Part shown: one piece after another, positions 11,221 through 23,024 of the stretch | Layout of the letters: each line of letters begins with the position of its first letter | Numbering within the stretch: position 1 is the first letter of the stretch | Assembly (NCBI RefSeq): GCF_027744825.2 | Contig: NC_071347.1 | Coordinates: 18,982,001-19,046,000, forward strand | Length of the DNA: 64,000 bases | Source: Synchiropus splendidus | Lineage: Eukaryota; Chordata; Actinopteri; Syngnathiformes; Callionymidae | Direction of reading: 5' to 3' | Translations under genes and position numbers: made by a program | Notes under the pieces: model-generated | Databases searched by the model: none | What the model was told of the DNA's origin: nothing | Seen by the model: only the letters and a program-made list of their open reading frames with translations

Positions 11221-11246
11221 TGTGTGTGTGTGTGTGTGTGTGTGTG
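11221..11246. repeat. (TG)n microsatellite
   Basis: Thirteen uninterrupted TG units. It lies about 60 bp before the truncated hAT copy. Confidence 0.95.
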
Positions 11247-11303
11247 GTCAGGCAGAGGTGGTCCTGAGACTGGGGTCCAGACATCTGAAGTGGTTCAACA
11301 GCC

Positions 11304-11747
11304 TGATGCAAACTGTTGAGAAAATTGAAAAAACTGAATACATTCGGAATAAAATAAATATAATAAAACCATGTCTAAATATCATCATAAAAAGAATACA
11401 TTTTATTTAAACACCAAAGAAGATAGATGTAAAGTGTAAATGAAAGTATCGCCGTAAAATGTTCCAATTCATTTTCAAAACTGCTTCAACAGTTGCTTAC
11501 ATCAACAGTTTTTACTGTTGAGGGGGAGAACTTCTTCTCCCCCTCAACAGTAGAAACTGTTCTTTTCAAGAACTTCTCCATAGTTGGTAACTATCAGATT
11601 TGCAGCTGTCAAGTCAATTCTGTGACACACTACCACCATCATGTGTGGCTAATGTATTAAAACCGAGCGTCTCGCGGCCCTCTCGACCCAAAGAGGAGGC
11701 GCTCATGGCCCAACCATGTGCCCCGGCCCTATGGTGAAGAATCACTG
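11304..11747 (+). mobile_element. hAT-like element, 5'-truncated copy
   Basis: Closely matches 51054-51442 over its whole length (AAACTGTTGAGAAAATTG, AATAAAACCATGTCTAAATA, CTTCTCCATAGTTGGTAACT, CCCCGGCCCTATGGT) and ends at the same terminus, AAGAATCACTG. The left half of the family, present in the other copy, is missing. It carries a copy-specific 27-bp hairpin at 11504-11561. The terminal motif (TTCTTAACC...GGGGCCC type) is that of hAT/Charlie-like elements. Confidence 0.8.
11504..11561. repeat. Near-perfect 27-bp inverted repeat with 4-nt loop
   Basis: Arms 11504-11530 and 11535-11561 are complementary at 26 of 27 positions around a CTTC loop, with the core TGTTGAGGGGGAGAA / TTCTCCCCCTCAACA. 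The homologous place in the sister copy (about 51248-51290) has only the left arm followed by a G run and unrelated sequence, so the hairpin is not part of the ancestral element. Confidence 0.9.
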
Positions 11748-11761
11748 CTTTAAACCGGCGC

Positions 11762-11880
11762 TCAATGGGCCACAGTGGGTCTGGTGCTTCTTGCACCTGA
11801 TTGGTTAACCTACATGGGCTGGGCTGGAACAACAACCCGCTCTCACTGTGGCCCTTTTGTGGATCAGTTTGACACCTTGA
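11762..11880 (-). mobile_element. Second hAT-like fragment next to the first
   Basis: The reverse complement begins AGGTGTCAAACTGATCCACA, continues AAAGGGCCACAGTGAGAGCG and contains TTGTTCCAGCCCAGCCC and CAATCAGGTGCAAG. This resembles a dispersed teleost repeat with a 'GGTGTCAAACTGATCC' terminus. A TGGGCCACAGTGGG word near 11768-11781 suggests the opposite end, which would make a very short internally deleted element. Confidence 0.55.
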
Positions 11881-13209
11881 GGTAGAGGAGAATGTGCGAA
11901 TGAGGAAAGGGCATTTGGCAAAGGACACTTGTCCGCAACCACCAAACCCATGACTCACAGAAGACTGGCACCAAACCGCAAACCGCTAGCCGCCAAACTC
12001 TGCCTCATGAAACAGAATTCTGTTCTGTTTTTTCCGGCAAGCTGCTGTTGTTTTGGTCAAGTTGCAGTTAGCATACAGGAAATCATTCAAAAAAGTTAAG
12101 GTACTTCCGATGAAAAAAACTCTATTCAAATTCCTTGAATCGTGTTCAACACGCACCCACACCCCCTAGTGTTGGATTTATTCACTGCTAATGACAGTTT
12201 TCATTCATGGTCCTCAGACTCGGATGATCATGAGATCCATGATCAACAGGATTTAAAGGGAGTTTACTGTTTCACGTTATTATGATTTAAGCAAAACTTG
12301 TGTCATGTATTGTGTGTATTATTCACCACCATGAAGTCATTTGAACTCCGGGGAGCGGAGAGTCAACTTGAGGTGCTCGGGTCTGCAGTGTGGCTCACGC
12401 ACATAGACTGGTTGGACTTTTGACTGTTTTTTACCAGAGTGAAAACACAGGTCTACATCAGACCTGCTGCACCCTGCGACCCTGTCCTGCCAAGTCATGT
12501 ATTCCAATGCATGTCAATATCCTGCTCGAGTTTCAGGTTTGTCCAGCAAACAGAGATTAAGACATATGGGATGTATGTTTGGTGTTTCTAGCAGACAAAC
12601 GGCGGTGTCTTGTGCTATGAAGTCAAGTCAGTGGCAAAGGTTTTTGTGACGGTTTGGTGTCACACTCCGCCTGTTAAGATTTCCTCTTAAAGCCAGTCAA
12701 CCGACAGAAATTCTCTTCGGCCTGCGACTGTTTTTCCTTTTGGCCCTTTACGTGTCTGAGTTTCACGCTCCTCATCACCTTCCTCTTCTTTCGGTTGCCA
12801 AGGCTTCAGCAGGCACCGTCATGTCTCTTGCGCTTCTCCTGCTGATCTTCCTCTCGTAGGAGTCTCCCGCTCCTTCATCCTTCACTGCAATGCTCTGGAT
12901 CCTGCACCGCTGCATGTCACGGTCGGACTCTGATAGACTGTCGAACTGTCGAGGGTGAGGAGGGACTTGTGACTTTTAGGACAAATCACTCTTCTTACAC
13001 AGGTTTCCTGATGTCTTTCATGGCCTTTATCAGGTCCCTTTACTGTTTGCTGCTGTCTCCATGTGTGATAAAAATAAGCTAACATGCTAACCAAGCTATT
13101 TATCGTAAATAAGCAAAGAATAGAGTGGTGATTTGGGAGGAGGACTAGATTTCCATGCACCACCCGCAGGTTCCACATGTGTATCACGGCACAGATGATA
13201 TATCACTGC
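11881..13209. other. Non-coding, nothing recognised
   Basis: Unique sequence. No frame looks coding and no repeat family was recognised. Confidence 0.5.
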
Positions 13210-13830
13210 TTTCAATGACAAGTCACCGGTGCATCTATTATCTTCCGGTTACCGTATAGCAATTGCCAGTAGATTTCTCATTTAAAGCGTCCCGGCTTTG
13301 GCCTTCAATCTTCAGGGCAATGGACGCGCCATCATCAGACCACATCAGGCATGGAGAGGCAATCACATCCATGGGGTCATGGTGTGCTCCCCCAATGACA
13401 GGCCCAGTGGGTGCGCGCGATGCCGGCTCCTTCTACCCGTCGTGTCGCGCCAAACATGCGGCATATAAATGTGTAAACGGCGGTCGAGTCTCACATATGG
13501 TGTGCGGTCAACTGCATCTCTAAGCTATGTGTCGCCTCAGCTGCCTCGGCTATCAAGCCCTGCCACGCTGGAAGAGATACTGTCCGCACCGCGGCCACAG
13601 CCGGGTAATTTCCTGTCGGCGTGGAGAGCTCCGACATTGAGTTGTCACATGTTTCTTTACGGCTCAGGTTTGTCTGTTCAATCATCAAAAGAGCCGAGGA
13701 TATGATAGCGTCAATACACGGGGTGATTCAGCTGCTGCGGTGGCATATTTATTCAAGCATTGTCTCAAGATATGTATGTTTAGCACTGATAAGTATAATC
13801 TGGTCAACGTGTTAGCCTTTCTTTTTGGTG
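13210..13830. promoter_or_regulatory. Candidate conserved non-coding element
   Basis: Repeat-free, evenly composed sequence with a relatively high number of CpG steps, including GGTGCGCGCGATGCCGG and CACCGCGGCCACAGCCGGG. It has several overlapping short open frames on both strands but no protein similarity. It could be a distal enhancer or a small CpG cluster. Confidence 0.2.
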
Positions 13831-14223
13831 TCAGCTCTGGTTAAAGGAAGACTGTGGCACTGAATGGACTTAGTGGGTGGCCACATTCTCACACCTAAGG
13901 CAACAAAGCAGACTGTTTTCCAAGGTTACTTACGTGTTGACACACAGGCTTACAGTATCAATAGAGTCAAATGTTACCCCTCCACATGAAAAAGGAGGTT
14001 ACAGAAGGCGGTATCTGAACAAAGTGACACGAACGAATACCTGGAGTGGAAGGTGCAAGTGCTCCTCCCAGCTGGACTGATGCATGGGGTTGCCCCGGGT
14101 CCAACCCCGCCCCCAGGTTCAACCCCACGCACCAGGGTATAAAACATTTTGGTTAAGTTTAGAAGATCAGTTTTTGGCAGGGTGTTGCAAGCCAGGATCA
14201 AAGCCACCACCCTAGGATTGCTA
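13831..14223. other. Non-coding spacer
   Basis: Contains a CCCC-rich imperfect repeat around 14090-14130 (GGGTCCAACCCCGCCCCCAGG then GTTCAACCCCACGC). Nothing else is recognised. Confidence 0.4.
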
Positions 14224-14225
14224 TA

Positions 14226-14347
14226 CAAGTAACATCCGACTTACGACCCGGATCAGTTCTGACCAACTGGTCGTAAGTCAGATAGACGTAAGGACGTAAG
14301 TGGAATGCCATTCAAAATAGCCGACGCGAGGGTTATAGGTCCTACTG
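14226..14347 (+). mobile_element. Pogo-like MITE (CAAGTAACATCC family), left fragment
   Basis: Matches 34469-34585 closely: CAAGTAACATCCGACTTACG, GGTCGTAAGTCAGAT, CATTCAAAATAGCCGACGCG and AGGGTTATAGGTCCTACTG. TA precedes the end at 14224-14225. The right two thirds and the other terminus are missing. Confidence 0.75.
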
Positions 14348-16379
14348 CAGTGGTAGATGGCTGAGTGAGAGTGAGATGCGCCTCAAGTGAACGTCGTATG
14401 CTGCGACAGGCAATACAGACAAAGGGACACAAAAGTCCACTTGAGAATAGGTGCCACTTGACACCTTAGATGTGAGAATGCACTGCTCATTTATTCCTAA
14501 AATGCAGGTATTTGTGGCATCAGTCAAAAAGGTTAAAAGTGTCATTTTCAACCCAGTCCCGGGACGAGACGTTCAGAAGCTCTCTCCACTGAAATACATT
14601 GGCTCTTACTTGCTAGTCATGAAAGCCTTATGTGGCAGTCCTGGGATGTCACTCTGACTGAACCAGCCTCCGTTTTTGGTGTGAGGATTTGCCGTGGAAG
14701 GCGGAACATGTGCTTCCATTGAAAACCTAAAGCCTCAACATGCAACGCTGAAGGCTGCCTTCTGCGTCAGTATAGGACGCAAAAGTCCACTTTCCCAACC
14801 ACAGCATATTAGGCTATGAGAGTGAGGTTGGGCTGCAGATGAGGTATTTACCTTCAGTCAAATGACCCTTTCTTCCTTTAAGCAAGGCATCATTGCCCCT
14901 TATCCAGTCCAGAGTCTTCCTGTAGTTCCCACACACTTGCTAATGCACTGACTCGCCAACGTCCACCTCTGACTGAGTCAGTTCAGGCACCGCTGCTGGA
15001 GTACTTCATGTCACTTCCGGTACACACACACACACACACGCCAGGTTATTTCACCTGCGGTACGTGAACAGTAAACTCTCTGGAAAGTCATGGCTGACTG
15101 CCACACACTTGCAAACTGGTTTTTACCCCTCAACTTTTCAGCCCATGCTCCTCATCTCGGTCTGCAACTTTGGGTGTGCACGCCCCTCTTTCTCATATCT
15201 CCAGGTCTGCTTCTGACACACACATTTTCAGTTTGCAACACCTCTTGAGGTCTTCTGGCCCTTCACCAATTTCCCCCGTCCCCTCCACTCCTCTTCCCCC
15301 TTCATGCCCCTCTACGACGACCACTTTTCCCCTCACACTTTTTAGAAAAAGGCCGGTTTTAAAGCTGATAATACCAAAAATATACTGATTATTACCACAC
15401 TGCTGGTTAGAAAATTTAATATACCCAAAGATTTCTTTTTCTGTAATAGAATAAATCGACTAAAGCTGAGTCAAAAAGCAGGCTGTAGCTGGCGGCTGTG
15501 CCTTTTTTTTTTTTTTTTGGCAGACCATTTCTATCTGGGGCACCACAGGTGTAGAGAATATTCTTTTAACTGGCTTATTCATGGAAACACGGATATATGT
15601 TCACAGGGTATCAGAGGTTTTGGAAGAACAGCAAAAGCCAAGCAAGGTTTTTAGTATGGCTGATATCCAGCTATCTCTGAGCGTATAAACGCGTTTGATG
15701 TCTTCGCCGCTCGGGTGTGTATCTTGAACCGTGCGCTGTGGAAGGATGATAATTTACTGGTCAGGCCGAGGTGGGCAAAGAGGCTCAGATGATGGCGATA
15801 CAACACATTGCAGGCTGAAGGGAAAAAATACGAGAGAAAAACCTTTCTGTTTCTGGACCATTTAGTTTAGCGCCAGTGACTTGGTGCAGCCGCTGAGAGG
15901 CAGACTGCAAGTGCAGCAAGCAAACTGAGAACAATGTGATCAGTTATGACCAAGAAACAGGCACCGGCATTAATATTTCTGCTGTTAAATACATGCACGT
16001 GGACATATAGAAGGGGAAATGTATATGAGGAACATGCTTTTTCGACCACCTTGTTCCCTTCGTGGGGTCTGACCACTCACCAGTCTATCACTGCTTTAAT
16101 TCAGACAGAACAGTTACAGTGATCCACGACTCCCTGAATGTTTTTTTCCTTCGGGCTCAGAGCAGAGCCACGCACCTTAATATATCTGTTTCAAATAATC
16201 TTCTCTCTTATGACTGTTTTCATTTGTAATTCAATTTACCCTCGTGCATTTTACTCCTTTAAGTCCTTACATATTCATTCATTCACTTTACATCCATCTT
16301 TACATCCAACTCTGCTAAAACCCCACTTTTATAGGCTCGCAGTTCCTTGATATCTTTTCTTAGTTCTGCACATTCAACA
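14348..16379. other. Non-coding with two small simple repeats
   Basis: Holds a (CA)n run at 15022-15039 and a run of 16 T at 15503-15518. The remaining sequence is unique, with no supportable exon. Confidence 0.5.
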
Positions 16380-17000
16380 TTCTCTGCTGGTCTGCCTGTA
16401 AAGCACTTTATTACGATTATATTTATAAAAATATGAAAAAAAATTCTGCATATATTTCATAATACAGTTTCACTTTTTCCCCTATCAATTGTTAACTTTT
16501 ATCATGGCACTGATCCAACATTTGCACAGTTAAAAATAAATAAGTACGTAAAATAAATAATAAATAAATGAACAAAATAATTCATAAATAAAAAATAATT
16601 TCTTTTTAAGTCGGTGTTGTGCTGGACAAAAATATGATATTTAGAAATATAAGAAATCAATTTACCTTAGGACAGAGCTAACTTAAAAAAATAAATGAAT
16701 AGATACATGAATGAATGAAATACATATCAGATATGCTAAAATATTTAGGGTAAATACAGCTGTACTAATAGCTACTTTGTTGATGTTTGGGAAAGATGCC
16801 AACTTTACTCATGAACAATATTTACCTGAAGGGCTAAAAATGACACTAAATCTGAAACACTAATCTTAAAAAAGGGAGCATATTCAGTTTGAGTCCTCTC
16901 ATGTTTGTAAACTGTATTGAATAGTCACTTGAAAATATCACTTTAAACAAGTCAGTTAAATTATTAAAGATGTATATTTGCTTTCAAATTCAAGCGTAAA
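16380..17000. other. AT-rich tract
   Basis: Strongly AT-rich with ATAAATAAAT-like words (about 16530-16600, 16685-16720). It may be decayed retrotransposon tail or simple low-complexity DNA. No boundaries are visible. Confidence 0.5.
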
Positions 17001-18120
17001 ATATGAATTGCCAGCGGCTGTGCTTCCGAAGTTTCAAACTTATCTGCGACCTCATAAAAGTCAGCAAACAGTGAAGAGCGAACAAACCCCGGCGTCTCCG
17101 TGTGCTCAGACACTTCCAAACAAGAGTTCCACTTTCAGAAGCCACCCATTACTTGTCGAGTGACTTCTTTGTGCAGCTACCTGAGCTGCGGGTTTATTTT
17201 TACCCTCCCAACGTCCCTCCTCATTCTTTAGCAGCTTCGGGAGATGGCGTTAGTTTGGCTTCATCTCTGACAAAAGATAAATGAGCTCTGGGTCTGTGGT
17301 GATCCACTACGGCTGCCAGGGGCTTCCAAAATAGCAAACTATTTTTCATATAGAGCAGAGTGATACCGAGTGCAGCCGCTAACATTTACCCTAACATAAT
17401 ATATATGGATCTATTTTATTTTTATTTTCCACCCTGATATTGTCAGTTCTCAGCATGGATTTGAAGGAGTCATAGCGCCGTGATGCACCTAATCTTTAAT
17501 AGTTTAGAGCTCTGATTTGCTCAGCTGCATCGGCGCGCTGATAAAAAAAACAACAACTAATCACCTCCACACAGCCGAGGTGTGTTTTTACAAGCGGGGG
17601 GGGGGGAAATGCCCGGTGTCAACAGGAGATCCACCAGCGCTCGCTCTCTGCTGAAAGAAACTTTCCCATTTAAATGAGGCGCTGCAGAGCCTCAGAGGCG
17701 CTTTGAAGAGATGTGCTTGGCACAAACAAGAGCAGCAGCCTCTCCTGTGTTTTTAACAGCAGAAACATCGCTGACACCTGATGGCTGATCAAACACCCGC
17801 CATCTTTCCCTGGATCCCCGGGGGAGCTCATCTTTGTACTCCTCCCTCTACAGATAAAACTGCAGACCACGCTGCTGGGACACCCCTGTGCTCAATATTT
17901 ACTAAAGGCTCCATCACATGACTGGATGCACTATATTTATAAAAGCATCTACATTTGTTGGTTTTTGCTGCATTTGCACTCTTGACTACCAGCCTGTCAG
18001 GAGTTGGGATGCAAAGCCAGCTCCCACCTCCCACCGCTGTATCCCGCAGGGAGGACCTGCCGGTTCAGTCACCTCTGGGAAGGAGCTTGCATCGTGGGAA
18101 CCGCTGAACTCTTGGTGAGG
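17001..18120. other. Non-coding, nothing recognised
   Basis: Unique sequence including a G run at about 17597-17606. No gene is supported. Confidence 0.5.
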
Positions 18121-18310
18121 AGACCCAGAGGTCGGGCTCATTCAGAGTGAGTTCCTGACGCGGATCAGTAAAATCGCGAGTGATCCTGACTGACTCGTGA
18201 ATGGCTTATCACAAAAATGGATCTCTAAAGGCACCTGTGAGTCTGTAAACAATGAATCATTCGACTCATGAATCGCTCTGCAGACTGAATCACTTTGAGA
18301 AGCCATGAAT
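18121..18310. repeat. Possible DNA-transposon fragment with recurring TGAATCGCT words
   Basis: CATGAATCGCT occurs twice (about 18268 and 18305), with related GACTCGTGAATGG and CTGAATCACTTTGAG words nearby in the manner of short internal repeats of certain fish hAT elements. Ends and target duplication are not visible. Confidence 0.3.
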
Positions 18311-18404
18311 CGCTAAATGAAAACAAACCTCTTCACAGAACACGGAGCCACTTCCTGAAAACTCCAGAACAAAAGACAAATTGTTTTCCAACTGAGTCCC
18401 GACC

Positions 18405-18426
18405 AAAAAAAAAAAAAAAAAAAAAA
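18405..18426. repeat. Poly(A) run of 22
   Basis: Uninterrupted A tract. No SINE or processed-transcript body is recognisable immediately upstream. Confidence 0.9.
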
Positions 18427-19354
18427 GTCATGAACACAACTGCGAATGACTCACCTTTGGATTTGTACGTCCGTACTGAGGACATCAAATATAAGAAGCT
18501 GGATATATGGAGTTATGGAGCAAAGAAAAAACATTGAATATCTCAAAATATGTTTTATGTTTCACTAGAGGTAGCTGCCATTTGCTTTGTTGAGCCCTCT
18601 TAATGACCTTCATGATGTGCATGTTCAGGTGAAGACCTCATGAAGTGCGTGCAACGCACACTCATTGCAGACGGTGAAGATGCTTTTGAGTCGTTTCACA
18701 CTTTTCTCTTGACCGCATCATTCCATGGGTCAATAGTTTGATATTTTTAATCTCAGTGAATCACAAGTTAGCTGAGTTAACTCGCGATTAATAGCAAATT
18801 CATCACATTTTTATCTGTTTTAAAAATAACAAAGGAGGACTTTATAAAAGAGTGGTCTATTGACAACACTAGCGTTCATAACTATAGTCTAAATAGTCAT
18901 GAAAATAAAGAAAACAAATTGGATGAGAGGTGAGTCCAAACATTTGGCCTCCACTGTGTTTACTAATAAGTCAGTAAATAAAGAGAATCGCAGTCAATGC
19001 AGCAACGACTCACTAACACGAGCGGGATAGTAAACACAACTTCAATGGTCAATACAATTTCTACTACACAAGTGAGTGGAAGATACAACACATTTAGAAA
19101 AGTAATTATTATTTACTAATACAAAACAAACAAATTCTAAATCACGAATTACAAAATCAACAAAAACACCACCTGATATCACACATTACTAAAGACTGGA
19201 TAAAAGCCCAGAGACAAACGCCATTGAGTTAACTGTTGCAACTGGAGGTAGGAACATGCTTAAAATGAAGACATCAACAACCACCACTGATCAAACTACA
19301 AACAGTTAAACACAAAAACATGTTTTACATCATGATGCAACTCGAACTGCTGTG
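18427..19354. other. AT-rich non-coding DNA
   Basis: Moderately AT-rich sequence with no recognised repeat or exon. Confidence 0.5.
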
Positions 19355-19758
19355 AATTCTGGACCGGAAAATAGCTCTTGTTCATACATACGCCACAGCA
19401 ATCTATAAGCCGCGGGTGCAGTGGTGCTGTCTGCACCGTAGAAAGGTCAGGTATCACTTCTAAACTAGTTAGAAAACAGGCTCCAGCACGGAGACTGACT
19501 CATGAAACAAACTGGGCAATGTTCTGAACTTGAATCATGAACTCAAGTTGAACTCTTTTATAAACATTAAAGCACTCAAAATGCGCTGTTTTCACACTTT
19601 AAGCTAAATAAAAGGCCTGTGATTTTATCAGTTTGTGAGGAGGCTCAGTATTTTGACAGCATGATACTCTTTAGCCTGTAAAAATCCACATATTAGCCTC
19701 ATCCTTGTACAAGCCACAGGGTTCAGACCATTAGAAATATAGTCCGGGAATTACAGTA
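19355..19758 (-). mobile_element. Family A element, inverted, hairpin arm lost
   Basis: Starts near TGTGAATTCTGGACCGG and ends AAATATAGTCCGGGAATTACAGTA, the family terminus. It shares GCACCGTAGAAAGGTCAG, GGAGACTGACTCATGAAAC and AAAATGCGCTGTTTTCAC, and on its right side the inverse of the left-half words (ATTTTGACAGCATGATACTC, CAGGGTTCAGACC). One hairpin arm and the loop are deleted, so the centre is collapsed. Confidence 0.8.
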
Positions 19759-20083
19759 AATACAACAGAAAATGGCCCAACAACCCCACAGATCAGACTC
19801 ATCTTGACGCCTACATGCATCAATAACCTCACTGTCACGGATTTATAAACAGCTGATGATGGAATACAAGACTCATGGCAGCTAGAATGCAGCCTCACAA
19901 CTCCAATTCCCGCAACATGTTTTTCAGCACATCGTTGGTGCGATTCGCTCTCTGACAAAACGCTGCAGTTGTTCAAACTTTGTGTTGTTTCACGCCGGCT
20001 GCCGCGACTGGACAATACGTGCCAGTGATGCAACGCGCGGCAATGAGTTTGATGATGCATTCATCAAGGCAGAGTGGGCTTCG

Positions 20084-20275
20084 CAGCTCTGCTACGGACG
20101 CGGCGGCACCTCGTGCTCTGGTCCATGCAAATCAGTTCCTCTTCCGAGCGGAATTAGCATGAGTCCAATAAGAGACGTGATGAAGTCAGACCGGCCACAC
20201 AGGAGATGGGCTCTGCCCGGGCCTCTCCCTGTCACCGAGGGTAGATGATTTATGATTTATTTTCCGTGAACTCCC
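20084..20275. promoter_or_regulatory. Candidate regulatory island with octamer word
   Basis: Contains the POU octamer-type word ATGCAAAT (about 20125-20132), GGAATTAGCATGAG and a CCAAT box within 60 bp, in GC-balanced unique sequence. This is a word match only. Confidence 0.2.
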
Positions 20276-20333
20276 TGCCTGAGCGCTGCGCTGGGCCTTC
20301 GTGTCAACAAACGGCGGCCGGGACTGTCTCCCC

Positions 20334-20354
20334 CACACACACACACACACACAC
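20334..20354. repeat. (CA)n microsatellite
   Basis: Ten or so CA units. It forms part of spurious overlapping frames on both strands. Confidence 0.95.
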
Positions 20355-21088
20355 CGTCTTCCCACCGACACCAAGCTGATGGCTCCTCCTCTGTCAAGTC
20401 TAATTGGAGAAGCAGCTTCCAGAGATATTAATGCAGCTGATTTGTCCGTGTGCGTGTCTCATAATTGGAACAAGGGGAAGGATATGGTGGTGGGGTTGGA
20501 AAGAGGGGATTCCAGAGGTGTTGGATCCAGTTGGACGCAGCGCACCTGGGCCTCCGGGCAGATGGTGAGGGTGCCGGGGTTAGATGACACCAGGGTAAGC
20601 CATATGTCACCCAGAACCTTCAGAGCTGGCTTCCAACTGTGGGACCAGAGGTGAACCCCTGCGGCTCCCTGACCCCGGACCAGGTGTTGCTCCTCGTGAA
20701 CAAGAGCAAACAGATCATTTGTTGGAAGAGAAGGGACTGTTGGCGCATTAGGATGTCACATGGAAAACGTCTTTATCAATGAATCAATGATGGACCTGTC
20801 CTGGTGTTTGGATTTGGCCATCACGGTCACATGCAACATTCGCTCCTCGTGTGCTAACACTGTCAACTCCAACAATCATGAGCTGTGTTTGTGTTGCTTT
20901 GTGAGCTGAGAAAAATGGAATAGTGGTCATACTTCATGAACTGGAGGCAAGAAGTATGTTCAAGAAGATGAGCTAGTTAGCTTGCTAATGGGTTCTTTTA
21001 AGAAATGTTTTTTTCCTTTTTTTAAAATTAATTTACGGTTCAAATTTGAAATATTAAATATAAACATTATGATGTATCAATGTAGAAC
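20355..21088. other. Non-coding, nothing recognised
   Basis: Unique sequence, AT-rich at 21000-21080. No exon is supported. Confidence 0.5.
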
Positions 21089-21483
21089 TACCGTATATTC
21101 CAGACTATAGAGCGTAGCAGATATTAACCAATAAATTTGTTCGTATATAAGCTGCAGTGGTCTATAAGCCGCGGGTGCAGTGGTGCTGTCTGCACCGTAG
21201 AAAGGTCAGCGGTGCACCCAGTTTAAAAATGCATGAGGATCACTTCTAAACTAGTTTTGAAGACGGGCTCCAACATGGAGACTGACTTATGAAACAAACT
21301 GGGCAATGTTCTGAACTGGAATCATCAACTCCTCACATCTTTTATTGACATTAAATGCGCTGTTTTCACCTGTGTGTCCCAAGTTCCGACACTACTGCTG
21401 CTGCTTCTCGTGTCCGGTCCTCCAGGAGATCAGCTCTGCGGGCGGAGCTGTGGACACGCTGCCATTTTGAGTGCATTAAGGTA
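21089..21483 (-). mobile_element. Family A element, inverted, one end preserved
   Basis: Begins with the well-kept terminus TACCGTATATTCCAGACTAT and continues through TATAAGCCGCGGGTGCAGTG and CTGTCTGCACCGTAGAAAGG, then the first hairpin arm and loop (CTCCAGGAGATCAGCTCTGC). It is cut off in the second arm at about CATTTTGAGTGCATTAAGG. The opposite terminus is missing. Confidence 0.85.
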
Positions 21484-22079
21484 AATAATAATAAATATTT
21501 TTACATAACCAAAATGTAGCACGATATATGTTGCAAGACTTTGAAGTCGATTTGATTTGGATCCAAGCTGCAGTTACAGAAGCTCCATCACAAGCATGTG
21601 ACGATTGTGTGTGATGTTGTTTCCCTCTATGGTTCTTTCCCTTTTGATTTGACTCGGTGGACTGGAAAGTTGTCTGATATTCTAAGACAAGTTTTACGCT
21701 ATAAATATCAACACTCTGTCGATCCAAAACTTGTGCCAGTTTGAGGTATAAATTCATGTCATGAAAAAACGTGCTGTGGTTTCTGGTCCAGACTGAATTG
21801 AAAGCAGCAAATATTCCATTCAAGCATCATTTGGACGTGCACGGTTGTTTACAAAAGGAAAAAGGGAAAAGCTCTAAGAGGTCTATTGGAAAAAATAAAA
21901 CCTTTAGCAATCTCCTGCCTCTCTGAGTCTTCATTCTCTGCTCATTATCCACGGTAGATTTCCTTATTGTGATACGTCTCTTCAACAAAGAAAGGCTTAA
22001 AAACACAAATACACGGGCAAACGTACTGTATCTTTGCAGACACGACACTTTCCAGCGGACATACGAAGCAGTTTGGAAT
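21484..22079. other. Non-coding, nothing recognised
   Basis: Unique sequence. The 115-codon minus frame at 21476-21823 begins inside the transposon junction and shows no known domain. Confidence 0.5.
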
Positions 22080-22400
22080 ATTTATAATGCAGAGACGCAG
22101 CATCCCGGGGAGATTACTGAGCTAAATGGGAAACAATAGCCTTTGCAGTGGGACAGCAGGATATGATTCTTCATTGTGTTAATCACAGCGGAACAGCCCC
22201 GTCGTCTTCACCAAACAATGCGCTGCCGATGCTAATAGCACTGCCAGCCACGGCCACGCGCTCCGGAATGATTGATAGTCGGAATTACATCAAGGTGACT
22301 TTCAGTCGGCTTCATCAGGTTGATTGGTTTGATCGATCGTAACAAGCGCATCTTAACGTTGACGTCTCGGCCACGGAGCTCATTTGTCAGCGCGCGGCGG
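22080..22400. promoter_or_regulatory. Candidate conserved non-coding element
   Basis: Unique, repeat-free block with AATGATTGATAG, GGAATTACATCAAGG and GATGCTAATAGC words and balanced GC. It sits about 100 bp before a CTCF-like motif. Confidence 0.22.
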
Positions 22401-22494
22401 TTAGCTTAACATGCCGTTGATACGCGCAGGAGGGATAAAACTTTCAAAGCCCTGTTAGAATTGAAATAATACCGATGGTGTCACTCAAGTGCTG

Positions 22495-22508
22495 ACGCTA
22501 GGGGGCAG
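22495..22508 (+). promoter_or_regulatory. CTCF-like motif
   Basis: ACGCTAGGGGGCAG matches the core consensus CCASYAGRKGGCRS at 12 of 14 positions, including the invariant AG..GGC core. It is in non-repetitive sequence 20 kb upstream of rora exon 1, so a boundary role is conceivable but unproven. Confidence 0.35.
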
Positions 22509-23024
22509 CAGGTATGGTGAAGGAACACGTGTGACAGTGAGGTGAGGGTTGTTCTTCTTGGGTTGTAGCATGATAACCAGGCAACCAGCGCAGGGTTCTA
22601 CATGACCAGCAGGTGTGGAGACAAGTGAGGCCAGTAGCAATGTAGGGGGAGGAGTCACTACGCGAGTCCAATCAGAACACAAGCTCAGTCAAACGGTGAC
22701 AAAGGATGCTAAAAAAATTATTCAAAATAAATAAACAGAAATAGCAGCAGATGCGATAGAAGCCGCAGGAGAAAATCCAGTGTGAATAGCAGCAGTGATG
22801 TTCAGGTTCCTGCTGTGAACGACAGTGATGATAAAAAGTTGAATTTTTCATTGAAAAAACTCAAAGCCCAATGGGTTAATTCTGCTTTCAGCATCCTAGC
22901 TGGGGACAACCTTGTGTTTTGGGCAAGCCTTGCTTAGTATGTTCTCCTGAAGAACTTTCAGTTCCTCCCTAGAGTCTAAAACCATCAGGACAAAGAGGTG
23001 ATTTTATATTTGTCCAGGGAACAG
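22509..23024. other. Non-coding, nothing recognised
   Basis: Unique sequence without exon or repeat calls. Confidence 0.5.
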
